From: Corythucha ciliata
Taxonomy: Eukaryota > Arthropoda > Insecta > Hemiptera > Tingidae
Direction of reading: 5' to 3'
Length of the DNA stretch: 64,000 nucleotides
NCBI GenBank assembly: GCA_038030265.1
Contig: CM075942.1
Location: forward strand, 70,498,926 to 70,562,925
Positions 9,460 to 19,539 of this stretch are shown here, one piece after another. The number at the start of each line of letters is the position of its first letter. Position 1 is the first letter of the stretch. The notes beneath the pieces were generated by a model, which was given only the letters and a program-made list of their open reading frames with translations, was not told the DNA's origin and ran no database searches. The translations under genes were made by a program, and so were the position numbers.

Positions 9460-12400
9460 TTAGCAGAAGTCTTCGATAGGTAAAGGTATGAGTTTGTTGG
9501 CGGGGCGCTTATATTCGGCGGTCGCCGCCCGACCAGAGCCAGAAGCAGGAGTCTTGACCGTCGCTACTCGAACGTTGCCGTCGGGTCCAGGAAAAACGCT
9601 GACGATTCGTCCCAATTTCCAGCTGAGAGGTGGTAACTGGTCGTCCTTCACCAGTACCATGGTGCCAGGTTTTAGGTTAGGGGAAGAGGTGATCCATTTA
9701 CACCGACCTTGAAGCGATGTCAAATATTCTGAAGTCCATCTCCTCCAGAATAGCTGAGAGAGTCGACTAGTGAGTTTCCAACGATCGCGAAGATCAATCC
9801 TTGCATCAGGTAACGTCAAGTCCGGTTCTGGCAAATTGTGTAGGCTGTCCATGACCAAGAAGTGTGCTGGTGTCAGAGCTTCGAATTCCCCCGGATCCTC
9901 ACTCATGGGAGTCAGGGGTCGAGAATTGAGAGCTGCTTCGACTCTAGTGAGCACTGTGGATAGTTCCTCAAAGGTGAGTAGAGCTCCCTGTGTAATTTTC
10001 ATGAGACACCGTTTGGCGCTTTTGACGGCTGCCTCCCAAATACCTCCAAAGTGAGGCGACGAGGGTGGAATAAAGTGCCATTGAATTCCAAATTTAGAGG
10101 CATTGTCCGCCAACGAAGATTGGTTATGTGATTGAATAAGAAACTTTTTCAATTCCTTGTCTGCACCAACAAAATTTGTGCCATTGTCACTGTATAAGTG
10201 TGAGCAGAGCCCTCGGCGAGATACGAATCTGGTCAAGGCCGCTATAAAGGCAGCAGTCGACAGACTGGAGACCACTTCGATGTGGCAGGCACGAGTAGAA
10301 AGACAAACGAAAATACAAATGTAGGCCTTTATTTTAGGCGATTTTCGGAGAGTCGACGATTTGATTTCAATTGGTCCGGCGTAATCAACACCGCAATTCA
10401 CGAAGGCACGAGAGGAAGGTTCGGTTCTAACCCGCGGTAGTGGAGCCATAATGGGCTGATTGGTCTTGGGCTTTACGTGATGGCATTTCACGCATCGAAA
10501 AACGATAGATCTAATGAGCCTTCTGGCTGCGAGGATCCAAAAGCGGCGACGAAGCGAAGCGAGAAGTAAGGTTGGTCCCAAATGACCGAATTCCTCGTGG
10601 TAAAAACGGACAATTAGCGTTGTCAAATGGCTTTTATTTGGCAGCAAAATGGGATGCCGTTTGGGGTAGGGCATATCGGATAATGACAGCCGACCACCTA
10701 CTCGAATTATGCCATTTTCGTCAAGAAAGGGTCCCAACTTACCCAATTTACTAGATGGATTTAGTCCATTTTGGATTCGAAGGAAATCATCAGCGAAGAG
10801 ATCCCTTTGGACTAGTCTGATCCAAGTGTTGAGCGAAATTTTGAGTTCCTTTGTTCTTAAAGGCCCTCGATAACGAGTACTCGGAGGGCAGCCGAAACGT
10901 AGACAAAAGGCCGTGACCCGTTGAAGTCGTAACAAAGAAGAGAAACGATTGAGTATCGATAGATAGAATTGTTCCGGCGTCACGATTTTAAGGCATTTTT
11001 GGGGTTTTTCTTCCAAAATCGCAGGATCTACGCTTTTAATTGATACCTTAGATTTTGGCCAACTATTTTCAGGCAAAAGGAGCCATCCTGGCCCGTGCCA
11101 CCAAAGTTTGAACTCGACTAGTTCTTTGGGGTACATTCCCCGAGAGGCGCAGTCAGCAGGGTTCTGTTCCGACTGACAGTGTCTCCACCATGATTGATCC
11201 GTGCTTCGTCTAATAAAATCGACACGATTGCCGACGAAAGTCTTCCATTTTTCAGGAGGCTGCGAAATCCAATGAAGTGTCACGGATGAGTCGGTCCAAC
11301 AATGCACTTGGTCTACCTTTAAATGTGACTGTAGAGTAGGCAACACATCCTTTATCAGTCTCGCAAGAAGCACAGCTGCGCACAACTCCAAACGAGCGAT
11401 GGTTATTTTGCGATTCGAAGGGCTTAATTTAGTCTTAGCCACCAAAATTGTCGTCGAAGACAAGCCACTTGGGTCGATCGTTGATAGGTACAAAACACTA
11501 GCGTAGGCGCGCTCTGATGAATCCGCGAAACCGTGCAAAACAAATCGTGGATGTTGACCAATCCGTTGTACTGGTCGACTGATTTTTAGTTTCGAAAACT
11601 TCTCGATCTGCTCGTGGAATCGGAGCCATCTCGATTTTATTTCGGGAGAGACCTGATCGTCCCAGCCCAATTTCTCGTTCCACAAGTCCTTTATGAGGAG
11701 CTTCCCGATGACAATTGAAGGGGCGAGCCATCCGAAGGGGTCATAAACACGAGCCAAATGTGAAAGCATGGTTCGTTTGGTCGCGTTCTCAGAGATCGAA
11801 AAAACCCTATAAGTAAAATAATCCTCTTGAGGATTCCAGTCAAGCCCGAGTACTTTTAGAAATGGGCTGTCACAATCGAAGGCAACGTTTACGCCAATCC
11901 GTCGATCTTCAGACGGTATCCCATCCAGAACTTCGTCATAATTTGATGCCCATTTTCTCATGCTGAAGCCACCCTTTCCGAGTAGCTCTACCAATTCGCC
12001 ATGCACTGAACGAGCCTCGTCGATTGAGGCACACGAGAGAAGCAGGTCATCTACGAAGATTTGTCGTTCGAGGGCACGAGAAGCAGCGGGGTAGGGTTCC
12101 CCCTCGTCCTTCACAAGTTGATGCAACGTTCTGATTGCCAAAAAAGGGCTGCATTTCACCCCAAAAGTGACGGTCAGGAGCCGATAAGTATCAATCGGGT
12201 CAGTGGCGTCAAAACGCCAAAGAATTTTTTGAAAATCGCAGTGGTCTTCTTGGAGACGAATTTGGAGAAACATTTGACGAATATCTCCGATGAGAGCCAC
12301 TGGAAACATACGAAAACCAAGAAGTACATCCACTATTTCATTCTGAAGTTTTTGGCCTGGGAAAAGGCAGTCATTTAATGACTTGCCATTCGTCGATCGC

Positions 12401-14238
12401 GCCGAAGCGTCGAATACCACGCGAATTGATTTTTTCGCTCCATCTGATTTCCAAACCGCATGGTGGGGCAAGTAGAAAGAACCAGATTCTTTCGGCTCGT
12501 AGTTCAATGGCGGTACTCTTTCCATTAAACTGGAATCGATGAGGTTTCGCATGAACTTACCATACTCAACCCTGAGATTGTCATCTTTCTCGAAGTGTCT
12601 TTCGAGAGCCATGAGACGACTAGTCGCCCGACGCTTGGAGTCGCCCAAATCAGGCTCGTTTGGCTTGAAGAGAAGCGGCACAATGTACCTGCCGTCATCC
12701 TGACGTCGATGATTTGGCGCGAAGAAGTCCTCGCTCCATAGCTCTTCAGGAGCCACTACTTTTTCTTTAGGGAAGGCGTCCAGTTCCCAAAATGAAGTGA
12801 CCATTTCCTCAAGACTTACGTGCAGCACGACCGATGTCAAAGATTGCAAAGTGTCGGCTTGGGACACCAAAACATTGTCGGTGGCAACTGGTCCCATCAA
12901 CAACCAGCCCAGTGAACTCTCAAGAGCCAGAGGTGTGCCGCTTGGCCCCTCTTTTCTACCCGATTTTATTAGTCTCGGGAAAATATCTGCCCCCAAAAGG
13001 ATGTCAATCTCTTGTGGCGTTGAGAACGTCGGGTCAGCCAGATCCAAATCCAGGAGGTGTTCCCACTGTTGCGCCGGCAATTCGACCGAAGGAATCTTGC
13101 CTGTGATGCGGTCAACACACAGCGTATCCACTGCGTAGGTAGGCGAGTTTCGGGAGGTAGAGGTGAATCTAACCTGTACAGAATTTTTTATGGGAACCGC
13201 GTTACCACCAAGACCCTTTACTGGCCTCGAATAACTCTGAAGAGGCAAACCACATTTTTTAGCGAATTTTAGAGTCGTTAAGGAGCACTGCGAGCCGGGG
13301 TCGATCAAAGCCCGGGCGATTACACGTTCGTCGGATTTATTTACAATTGACAATAAAGCTGTAGAAAGAAGAATGGTAACGTGCCTATCCGAATTCCTTT
13401 TTGCAAGGGCACAAGTGTTACAGAAGTTTGCCTCACTGTTCAGCTCCGAAGGACCAGATTCCTTAGTAAGGAGTTGCGACGACTCTTCTGAATTGAGGAA
13501 GTGTAATAATGTGTGATGGTTCTTCTTACACACACGGCACGAAGTTTTCGAACTGCATGAGGCAGCGGCATGATTCCCTGATAGACAAAGTATGCAAACT
13601 CTTGCCTTTTTGACGGCCTTGTAACGATCAGGAGGTCTTAAATTGAGAAACCGTTTGCAATCCATTGCTGAGTGAGCGTGCGAATCACACGCAAAGCACG
13701 TACTGGGCGCGCTAGACGTTGCAACGTAAACGCCTTTTGCTCGATTTTTGCCATCAGACTGCTGACTGGCTAACTTTGTAGTTTTCGAGTAGTGAACCGT
13801 GGCCGAAAGGGACTTTGCTCTCCTCTCCAAAAAAGCGAACAGCTCAGGGAACGTTGGCTCATCAGCAGCGACCGAATTTTCGAATAATGAGCGAGACTCA
13901 TCGTCAATTTTCCCCAACGTTAAATACAAAAGAACGAACCCCCACTCATCGACATTGTGGCCCAAAGCCTTGAGAGCATCGAGGTTAGTGGAAAATTTAG
14001 AAACCAAATCGGCGAGAGTGGTATTATTTTTACCCACGATGGGATGCCGAACGATCTGAGCCCAAAGCTCAGTGGAAATGACGCGTTTATTGTCATAACT
14101 TTTCACCAAAGTTTGCCAAGCTACGTCCAAGTTGCCGGCTTCCAGACGAAGATTTTGAATCTTGGCCAGTGCTTCACCTCGTAGGGCTGACCTGAGGTAG
14201 TTCAATTTTCGAACTGCAGGAATCGAAGGGTCTTCCAA
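9460..14238 (-). CDS. pol: BEL/Pao Gag C-terminus and Pol polyprotein
   Basis: A polyprotein of about 1592 residues for reverse transcription and integration of the element. Visible in order: BEL-type gag C-terminus; cysteine/histidine knuckles at about 180-245 (CFACDSHAHSAMDCKRF and further CxxC pairs); aspartic protease near 313 (ALIDPGSQCSL); reverse transcriptase with the first aspartate in LIGDIRQMF (~653) and the FVDD active site (~728); RNase H with HGFADSSERAY and CWTDSS (~902-985); and integrase with an HHCC zinc finger (~1215-1250) and the DDE triad in VDYAGPIE, YSDNGTNF and GIWEAAVK (~1285-1402), followed by the BEL C-terminal domain. The first codon given is TTG; the frame is open further upstream to about 14345, so expression probably depends on the upstream gag frame. 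Confidence 0.93.
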   Translation of the reverse strand: MEDPSIPAVRKLNYLRSALRGEALAKIQNLRLEAGNLDVAWQTLVKSYDNKRVISTELWAQIVRHPIVGKNNTTLADLVSKFSTNLDALKALGHNVDEWGFVLLYLTLGKIDDESRSLFENSVAADEPTFPELFAFLERRAKSLSATVHYSKTTKLASQQSDGKNRAKGVYVATSSAPSTCFACDSHAHSAMDCKRFLNLRPPDRYKAVKKARVCILCLSGNHAAASCSSKTSCRVCKKNHHTLLHFLNSEESSQLLTKESGPSELNSEANFCNTCALAKRNSDRHVTILLSTALLSIVNKSDERVIARALIDPGSQCSLTTLKFAKKCGLPLQSYSRPVKGLGGNAVPIKNSVQVRFTSTSRNSPTYAVDTLCVDRITGKIPSVELPAQQWEHLLDLDLADPTFSTPQEIDILLGADIFPRLIKSGRKEGPSGTPLALESSLGWLLMGPVATDNVLVSQADTLQSLTSVVLHVSLEEMVTSFWELDAFPKEKVVAPEELWSEDFFAPNHRRQDDGRYIVPLLFKPNEPDLGDSKRRATSRLMALERHFEKDDNLRVEYGKFMRNLIDSSLMERVPPLNYEPKESGSFYLPHHAVWKSDGAKKSIRVVFDASARSTNGKSLNDCLFPGQKLQNEIVDVLLGFRMFPVALIGDIRQMFLQIRLQEDHCDFQKILWRFDATDPIDTYRLLTVTFGVKCSPFLAIRTLHQLVKDEGEPYPAASRALERQIFVDDLLLSCASIDEARSVHGELVELLGKGGFSMRKWASNYDEVLDGIPSEDRRIGVNVAFDCDSPFLKVLGLDWNPQEDYFTYRVFSISENATKRTMLSHLARVYDPFGWLAPSIVIGKLLIKDLWNEKLGWDDQVSPEIKSRWLRFHEQIEKFSKLKISRPVQRIGQHPRFVLHGFADSSERAYASVLYLSTIDPSGLSSTTILVAKTKLSPSNRKITIARLELCAAVLLARLIKDVLPTLQSHLKVDQVHCWTDSSVTLHWISQPPEKWKTFVGNRVDFIRRSTDQSWWRHCQSEQNPADCASRGMYPKELVEFKLWWHGPGWLLLPENSWPKSKVSIKSVDPAILEEKPQKCLKIVTPEQFYLSILNRFSSLLRLQRVTAFCLRFGCPPSTRYRGPLRTKELKISLNTWIRLVQRDLFADDFLRIQNGLNPSSKLGKLGPFLDENGIIRVGGRLSLSDMPYPKRHPILLPNKSHLTTLIVRFYHEEFGHLGPTLLLASLRRRFWILAARRLIRSIVFRCVKCHHVKPKTNQPIMAPLPRVRTEPSSRAFVNCGVDYAGPIEIKSSTLRKSPKIKAYICIFVCLSTRACHIEVVSSLSTAAFIAALTRFVSRRGLCSHLYSDNGTNFVGADKELKKFLIQSHNQSSLADNASKFGIQWHFIPPSSPHFGGIWEAAVKSAKRCLMKITQGALLTFEELSTVLTRVEAALNSRPLTPMSEDPGEFEALTPAHFLVMDSLHNLPEPDLTLPDARIDLRDRWKLTSRLSQLFWRRWTSEYLTSLQGRCKWITSSPNLKPGTMVLVKDDQLPPLSWKLGRIVSVFPGPDGNVRVATVKTPASGSGRAATAEYKRPANKLIPLPIEDFC

Positions 14239-14240
14239 AA

Positions 14241-14846
14241 TTAAAGAGTTGAAAAGTTCTTTAAAATTAGTCCAATTGGACTCTTTTTTCCCGTCATAGG
14301 AGGGTAATTCGATTGCCGGTAGGCGAACGGTCGAAAGGCACCGTGCTCATTTTGAGTCGATGGGGTAAGCTTTTTGAGCATTTTCCCCTCCTTGTCGTGA
14401 ATAGAGACCGAAGATAGGTCACAAGGTGACACAGGCCTTGGTAACTGGTCCGACCCAGGGCTCACGTCGCGCGATTGAGCGGTCGAATTATTTTGTCTCA
14501 TTCGAGGAGGATCCACTTCCTCGCCTAAGGAATCGACAGTAAGATGCGAGGACGAACGATTCATTCTTTCTTTAGCTGTTAGAAGTTGGGCTTCGAGGCG
14601 GTAAATACCGTTCGTGTACAGCTCTAATAAATCTGTAAGTTCTTGCTCCGTAACATTTGCGTCACGAACCTCACTCGCGATAAGGTCATAGAACGTTTCT
14701 TCCGTTTCGACACGGGTTCTAGTTAGATTTTGAATTTCCAAGAGATGCCTCAGATCCAAGTCGCCATGTGAGGAAAGATAGGTTATACGTCGGAGCGTTA
14801 CCTTGAGCTTCGAATAAGCCCTTTTAAATTGATTCGAGTCATCCAT
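14241..14846 (-). CDS. gag: BEL/Pao Gag N-terminal part
   Basis: 201 residues starting at an ATG (MDDSNQFKRAYSKLK), predicted mostly helical with coiled-coil character (QELTDLLELYTNGIYRLEAQ), as in the N-terminus of BEL Gag proteins. The last ~30 residues do not look like Gag. The next frame, in contrast, reads LPAIELPSYDGKKES, the usual start of the conserved Gag core. The frame therefore changes by one base at about 14318-14350. This could be a recent indel in this copy or a sequencing error; programmed frameshifting is possible but no slippery site was identified. Confidence 0.85.
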   Translation of the reverse strand: MDDSNQFKRAYSKLKVTLRRITYLSSHGDLDLRHLLEIQNLTRTRVETEETFYDLIASEVRDANVTEQELTDLLELYTNGIYRLEAQLLTAKERMNRSSSHLTVDSLGEEVDPPRMRQNNSTAQSRDVSPGSDQLPRPVSPCDLSSVSIHDKEGKMLKKLTPSTQNEHGAFRPFAYRQSNYPPMTGKKSPIGLILKNFSTL

Positions 14847-14877
14847 TTTCGTTGATTACAAAATCTATAAACGACCG

Positions 14878-14880
<3 letters not shown>

Positions 14881-14914
<34 letters not shown>
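14881..14914 (+). repeat. Poly-T tract (34 T)
   Basis: An uninterrupted run of 34 T in the BEL leader between gag and the primer-binding site (poly-A in the sense of the element). It is likely to vary in length between copies. Confidence 0.9.
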
Positions 14915-14916
<2 letters not shown>

Positions 14917-15031
14917 GACCAAAGAAAGTGACAACAAAAAATCCTATCCAAAAGGATTGCCGAAAAACAATTATTTTAAAACGGCCAAACAACAAAATCG
15001 AACGATATCGAATAAAACGATTAAACCAAAT

Positions 15032-15049
15032 CCGAAGCCCTGAGGACCA
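15032..15049 (-). promoter_or_regulatory. BEL primer-binding site
   Basis: On the minus strand, 3 nt inside the 5' LTR, the sequence TGGTCCTCAGGGCTTCGG begins with the TGG that pairs with the CCA end of a tRNA. The tRNA species was not identified. Confidence 0.6.
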
Positions 15050-15052
15050 AAA

Positions 15053-15507
15053 TGTTAGGGCCAGATATTTAGTGAACTGTATAAAAAATCAAAAACAAAA
15101 AAGCGGAAAGCAAAAGGAGGAGGTAGGAAGAGGAACGCACCTTGAATATTTCGATCACGAGGAGCGATCTCCTGTAGCCCGGTTCATCCGACAATAAATG
15201 ACCGAACTCGACGATGTCGAAAGAAAATTACGTTTTATTAATTACCGGTCGCGGGCAAACTTTCCCAAAAAAAAGAGAGACCACTTCAGCTTTAGCACGT
15301 GTTTGATACCAACCAAAAACCAACAACAAGTCCAAGTCCCGATTCGAAAGAAAAGTCTTTTTTCTGGTTATATAGGTGGGGGTAAAGGTGACGGGATAGG
15401 AAGAGCAGGGGGAAATTTACAATTGATACAAACAGAAAAAATCGAATAAAAGAAGGGAAATATAAAAACAAAACAAAAGAGACCATAATTATCTTTCTTC
15501 TCGAACA
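15053..15507 (-). repeat. BEL 5' LTR (promoter LTR)
   Basis: 455 bp, partner of 8973-9427, TGTTAGGG...CGAACA. It would contain the promoter for the leftward transcript. A TATATA-like tract lies at 15370-15375 on the plus strand; exact transcription start is not determinable. Confidence 0.95.
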
Positions 15508-15512
15508 GCAAG

Positions 15513-15706
15513 AATCAAAGCAGGAAAGCTGACTCAGCTTAGCTGAGCAGTGAGCACCTATCTCAATCCAAATCCTCTGTGTTCGAAGAGTGAACACTTT
15601 GCAACACGAATGAAAAAAATGAATTGAAATTGAAATTGAATGAGACGATGAGTCAGAGTAGATGATTGCCACCGCACGCAGGCGTATGACCATACTGAAG
15701 GCCACA
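15513..15706 (-). other. Probable Gypsy A 3' LTR, near half
   Basis: On the minus strand a purine tract GGGGGGA is followed at 15706 by TGTGGCC, the arrangement of a polypurine tract and the first bases of an LTR, just downstream of the Gypsy integrase. The BEL insertion site (15508-15512) then cuts it. The continuation would be at 8850-8972 on the far side of the BEL element. Confidence 0.5.
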
Positions 15707-15850
15707 TCCCCCCAAAACCGTCCTGCCCGTCAGCATAAACACGCAAAAGGGTAGTAGTTTGAGAGCATAGAGGGAATTTCTACAACTGCATTCTTTCCAT
15801 CTGAGGACAGCACGCTGCAATTGGTTTTTATGCGCTTTGCGAACAGTTCC

Positions 15851-16677
15851 CTACGATAATTTGACCAAGTACACAACCGGGCTTATAACTTCCATTACTC
15901 GACCAGGTTCCCACTTTTGAAATTTGTTAGGAAAAGGTGCTTTGACTAGAACCTTTTCATTGAGTTTAAATTTAGGGACATTGTCACCGAAACCATCTCG
16001 CGCCGGTGGACTGCTCATTCCAGGATGTAACATCGAAATTGGGGGATCTGACTTCGAACTTGAATACTAACGACGACGGACTAACACCTGTGGCTGTTGA
16101 CGGAGTATTTCGATACCCTTGTAAAAACGATGTAACAACCCCTTGTCATTTTGATTGGGGCACCTCCGACGAGAGAAAAATTAACTTTTTAATCACCCCA
16201 CTTGTGACTGTTTGCACCGCCCGTTCGGCAAGACCATTACTAGAGGGGTGATACGGGGGACTAGTCACGAAAGTTATGTGGTGCGACTGTAAGAATTCCC
16301 GAAATTCCTTGGAATTGAAAGAGGGACCATTAACCGACACTAAAGTAACCGGATACCCAAATGTTGCGAAGATTCTACTCAACTCGAGTATAACAAACTG
16401 TGACGACGTAGACGACATTTGGACGACTTCGATCCATTTCGAGAATTCGTCGACTAACAAGAAAAATGTGTAGAAAATCTACATGGACTCGTTGCCAACA
16501 ACGATTGGTTTTCGACATGGGCTGACAGATGGGCTTGCCTGACGAATTTTGGGTTAACTTACAAGCAGGACAGCAATCGACCGTTTTAACCAAATCCTCC
16601 TCTATTCCTGGCCACCAACTCCATGAACGAGCTAGCATCTTCGACCTAACAATGCCAGGGTGGTCTTTATGAATCAA
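15851..16677 (-). pseudogene. Gypsy A integrase, broken
   Basis: Three overlapping frames. 16375-16677 carries the zinc-binding region, with HKDHPGI and CCPACK. 16146-16460 carries the catalytic core: first aspartate in LVDEFSKW, glutamate in SSNGLAERAVQ. The second catalytic position reads LVSVNGPSF, where the family has a serine-aspartate-asparagine block, so the aspartate is replaced by valine. 15851-16033 holds the C-terminal domain with FKLNEKVLVK and WEPGRV. The element depends on this enzyme for insertion, and this copy would be inactive on both counts. Confidence 0.88.
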
Positions 16678-16985
16678 CTGTAGAATTTAAGGGCGCAAAG
16701 ATTTGGGGATAACGACTCTGTGACCATATAAAGTACAACCATGGTCGATTGAAATACTATTTCGGAACTTAAAATAGCGACGAACTTCAGGATCTAAGGA
16801 ACCAACGTCGTGCCGGGGAAAAACTTTCTGAGCGACGGGATCATTTTTAGTCGCAACAGCCACATCCCTGTGACTAAATAATTTGTCTTCGAATTGAACG
16901 TCTAAAGAATTACAATTGAACTCTTCTGCCTCTTCGACGGGTAACCTAGACATGGCATCGGCATGTCCAATGGCACTCCCTTTTT

Positions 16986-18227
16986 TTACTTGACTGTGTA
17001 CGAGAATTGGGACAGACGTATTGCCCAACGCTGAACTCGAGACGCGGCAGTTTTTGGAATTACTTTCGACGCGTTAAATATGTACTGTAACGGTTGGTGG
17101 TCCGTGACTAACGTAAACTGTCTACCCCACAAATACTTCTCAAATTTGGACACGGCAAACACGAGACCTAACGCTTCTTTGTCCAACTGACAGTAGTTGC
17201 GCTGTGCTGCTGTCAAAGTTGCTGAAGTGAATGCGACGGGTAGTTCTTGACCATCTTTTATTTGACATAGTACAGCTCCGACACCATACGAGCTACAGTC
17301 AGAAGTTACGACAATCGGTAACTCAGGGTTGAACAGCACCAGCAACGATTTCTCCGTTATGATCATTTTCGATTTTTTGAAGGCTTCCTGACACTGAGGA
17401 TCTCTAACCCACGGGACGGACTTTCTCGTTAAATTGTGCAAAGGTTCTAACAGATCAGGAGGGAAGCGCATGAACTTGTGAAAAAAATTTAAGAGTCCCA
17501 AGTACGATTTTAATTCCGTAACGTTTGACTGCGTTCGGGCTGTTCTTAGAGCTTCGACTTTTTCTGGGCTAGGATGCAGACCATTGCCATCCAACACGAA
17601 TCCCAGGTAGGTAATTGACTTCGTTAGCCACTCACTTTTGCTCGGATTAATTTTTATATTGTACTTGTTGAGCCTGTCGAGAATTTTGAGGACAGTCTCT
17701 TTGCACTCAGACTCATCGACACCACCGGCAATGATATCATCCAGATACGCTACGCGCTAACTTTTGGTAAACCCTCAAGGACTCGATCTATACAACTTTG
17801 AAAGTTAAAAGGTGTGGCTGAAATTCCAAAAACTAGGCGGGAATACCTGTACAGTCCAATTATGGGTGTTAATAGCCAGCAAGGGTTGACTCGACTCTGA
17901 AACCTGAAGCTGAAGGTAAGCATTTTTTAAGTCTATCCGGAAAAAAACCTTGCATCCTGACATTTTCTGAAAAATATCTTCCACTCTTGGAAGGGGATAA
18001 TGATAGACACGTAAAAACTTGTTGATAGTATTTTTAAAATTGGCACATAAGCGGATTGAACCGTCCTTCTTGGGGACACAGACAATTGGTGACGCCCACT
18101 GACTGCTATGTACCTTGTGAATTACACCCTGATCCTCCAGAGACTTCAACTCACGATCAACGGTTTCGCGTAAAGCGTAGGGGACGTTATACGCTTTGTG
18201 GAACACTGGAGTACTATTTTCTTTCAA
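16986..18227 (-). pseudogene. Gypsy A reverse transcriptase and RNase H, broken
   Basis: 17805-18227 holds the first RT blocks (PYALRETVDRELKSLEDQGV, then ASPIVCVPKKDG and FFRIDLKNAYLQL). The active-site motif YLDDII lies at about 17735-17760 in another frame. 16986-17597 contains the thumb (LGLLNFFHKFMRFPPDLL) and RNase H (VTSDCSSYGVGAVL and LVTDHQPLQYIF). At least two frameshifts separate these parts. The tail, 16687-17028, continues with a linker toward the integrase. Confidence 0.88.
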
Positions 18228-18674
18228 GACAAATGACGCCTCAAACCCTGAAATTGGGTCCTGGTGAGTTCGGGGAAAACTCTAGGAAATCTCGCCACAA
18301 CTTCAGACAAAATAGGGACTTGACACTGATTTATCAAATTTTCCGACCCTGTAATCAACTTTCTCCAACCAGGTTTCAATTTATCCAACCAATCGCGGCC
18401 TAATAATGGTTTCACCACTGAAGACTCAACCACGACGAGAGACACATTTCGAATGACGAAATTTTCTATTTCAACGGAATTTAGCTTGCTTATACCAACC
18501 ACTTGAATGTTTTCGCCGTTTGCAGCTGAAAGTTGTGGACAGACGGGCATCGGGACAGGACCGTTTAAAGACTTGATATGGGACTATAGTAAAAGCTGCC
18601 CCTGTGTCGACCTTAAATTCGACCACCGGGCGACCCAAGCTCAAAATAACAGGTAGGATTAAAGGAGGACTCAC
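18224..18674 (-). pseudogene. Gypsy A aspartic protease
   Basis: Two overlapping frames. 18471-18674 contains the active-site block VEFKVDTGAAFTIVP. 18224-18550 contains the C-terminal flap region with VVKPLLGRDWLDKLKPGW and leads into the reverse transcriptase. A frameshift near 18480-18550 separates them. Confidence 0.8.
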
Positions 18675-18758
18675 ATTATTTGAAAAATTCGACGAACAAA
18701 CGTAGACTTCGTCGACGTCCCGATTTTGACAAAGCCTGGCGTTGTGACCTTTGTTGCC

Positions 18759-19049
18759 TCAAGTAAAGCACGACCAGTTCATGGCCGGGCACTGCGACGT
18801 ACCGGTACCGTGACCACGACGACGACCACATCGAGAACAAGGCGCAGACGCTGATAAAGAATCGGATGACTTGGGCTGGGGGGACGAATTACGGCCTCGT
18901 GACGGAAAACGACGATTTGACTTGTTTTGGCTCTGATTTCTACGCCGACTTGACGACCTCGTCCGACGATTAGCTGACTGACTCCGGACCGAGAAACATT
19001 GAAAGCTCTGACCTCTGACTTCGAGAGCGTCTCTGTTGACAGCGGCCAT
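18759..19049 (-). pseudogene. Gypsy A Gag nucleocapsid part
   Basis: A serine/arginine-rich basic stretch followed by CSRCGRRRGHGTGTSQCPA, a zinc knuckle of the retroelement type (CxxC...H...C). It lies between the Gag capsid region and the protease. Confidence 0.7.
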
Positions 19050-19113
19050 GTCGCAGACGACTTTACACGCCCGTTCAAACGTGAGACGAGTCTACTGGCC
19101 GACTATGAGTCTA

Positions 19114-19527
19114 TCACGGAGCGCTTGATCTAGAAAATCGCCCAAAATTGCAGAACGCGGCGAGTTGTTTCAAAGCGACGATAAATGACTGAATGGATTC
19201 TCCGGGCTGCTGAACACGACGATTAAATTTGAATCGCTCGGCTATTTCACAGCGAGCGGGAGCGAAATGTCCACGGAGGGTCTCGACGGCAACGGCGAAC
19301 GACAGCTCTGACGGTCTCTGCGGCGCAACTAAATTTTTCAGAGTCTGGTAGACATCCGGACCGATTAAAACGACGAGCGAGGCGACTTTCTCGGCGTCTG
19401 AAAGCCGATTGACGGTAAAGAATGCCTCGAGGCATTCGACCAAGCAGTACCTATCGCAATCGCCAGTTCCGGCCTTTGGCATTTTGCGCCCCCGGGCGAG
19501 TCTTTCAGCAGGCGCCCCCTCCACCAA
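19114..19527 (-). pseudogene. Gypsy A Gag capsid part
   Basis: 137 codons. The segment from CLVECLEAFFTVNRLSDAEK through LRGHFAPARCEIAERFKFNR and QQPGESIQSFIVALKQLA matches the retrotransposon Gag fold of Gypsy elements. The N-terminus is at or near the start of the element. A frame change follows toward the nucleocapsid part. Confidence 0.8.
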
Positions 19528-19539
19528 AATTAATCCCTC

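Larger units (their letters stand above)
8968..15512 (-). mobile_element. Full-length BEL/Pao LTR retrotransposon
   Basis: The element runs from 8973 to 15507 between two 455-bp LTRs that are nearly identical; one difference was noticed, near 9198/15278. The LTRs begin TGTTAGGG and end CGAACA. A 5-bp target duplication, GCAAG, lies at 8968-8972 and 15508-15512. Transcription is leftward: 5' LTR 15053-15507, primer-binding site 15032-15049, gag 14241-14846, pol 9460-14238, 3' LTR 8973-9427. Near-identical LTRs mean a recent insertion. Apart from one frame change in gag it looks intact. Confidence 0.95.
15707..19527 (-). mobile_element. Gypsy LTR element A, decayed
   Basis: Leftward-oriented Ty3/Gypsy element of the K02A2.6-like type. 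Fragments in order are gag (19114-19527), zinc knuckle (18759-19049), protease (18224-18674), reverse transcriptase and RNase H (16986-18227) and integrase (15851-16677), spread over all three frames. There are several frameshifts and stops, so it is not functional. No 5' LTR is visible; the family B repeat array starts right after gag at 19540. Confidence 0.9.

Noticed and set aside
12061..13272. Plus-strand open frames within the BEL region.
   Set aside because: They are antisense shadows of the well-supported minus-strand polyprotein.
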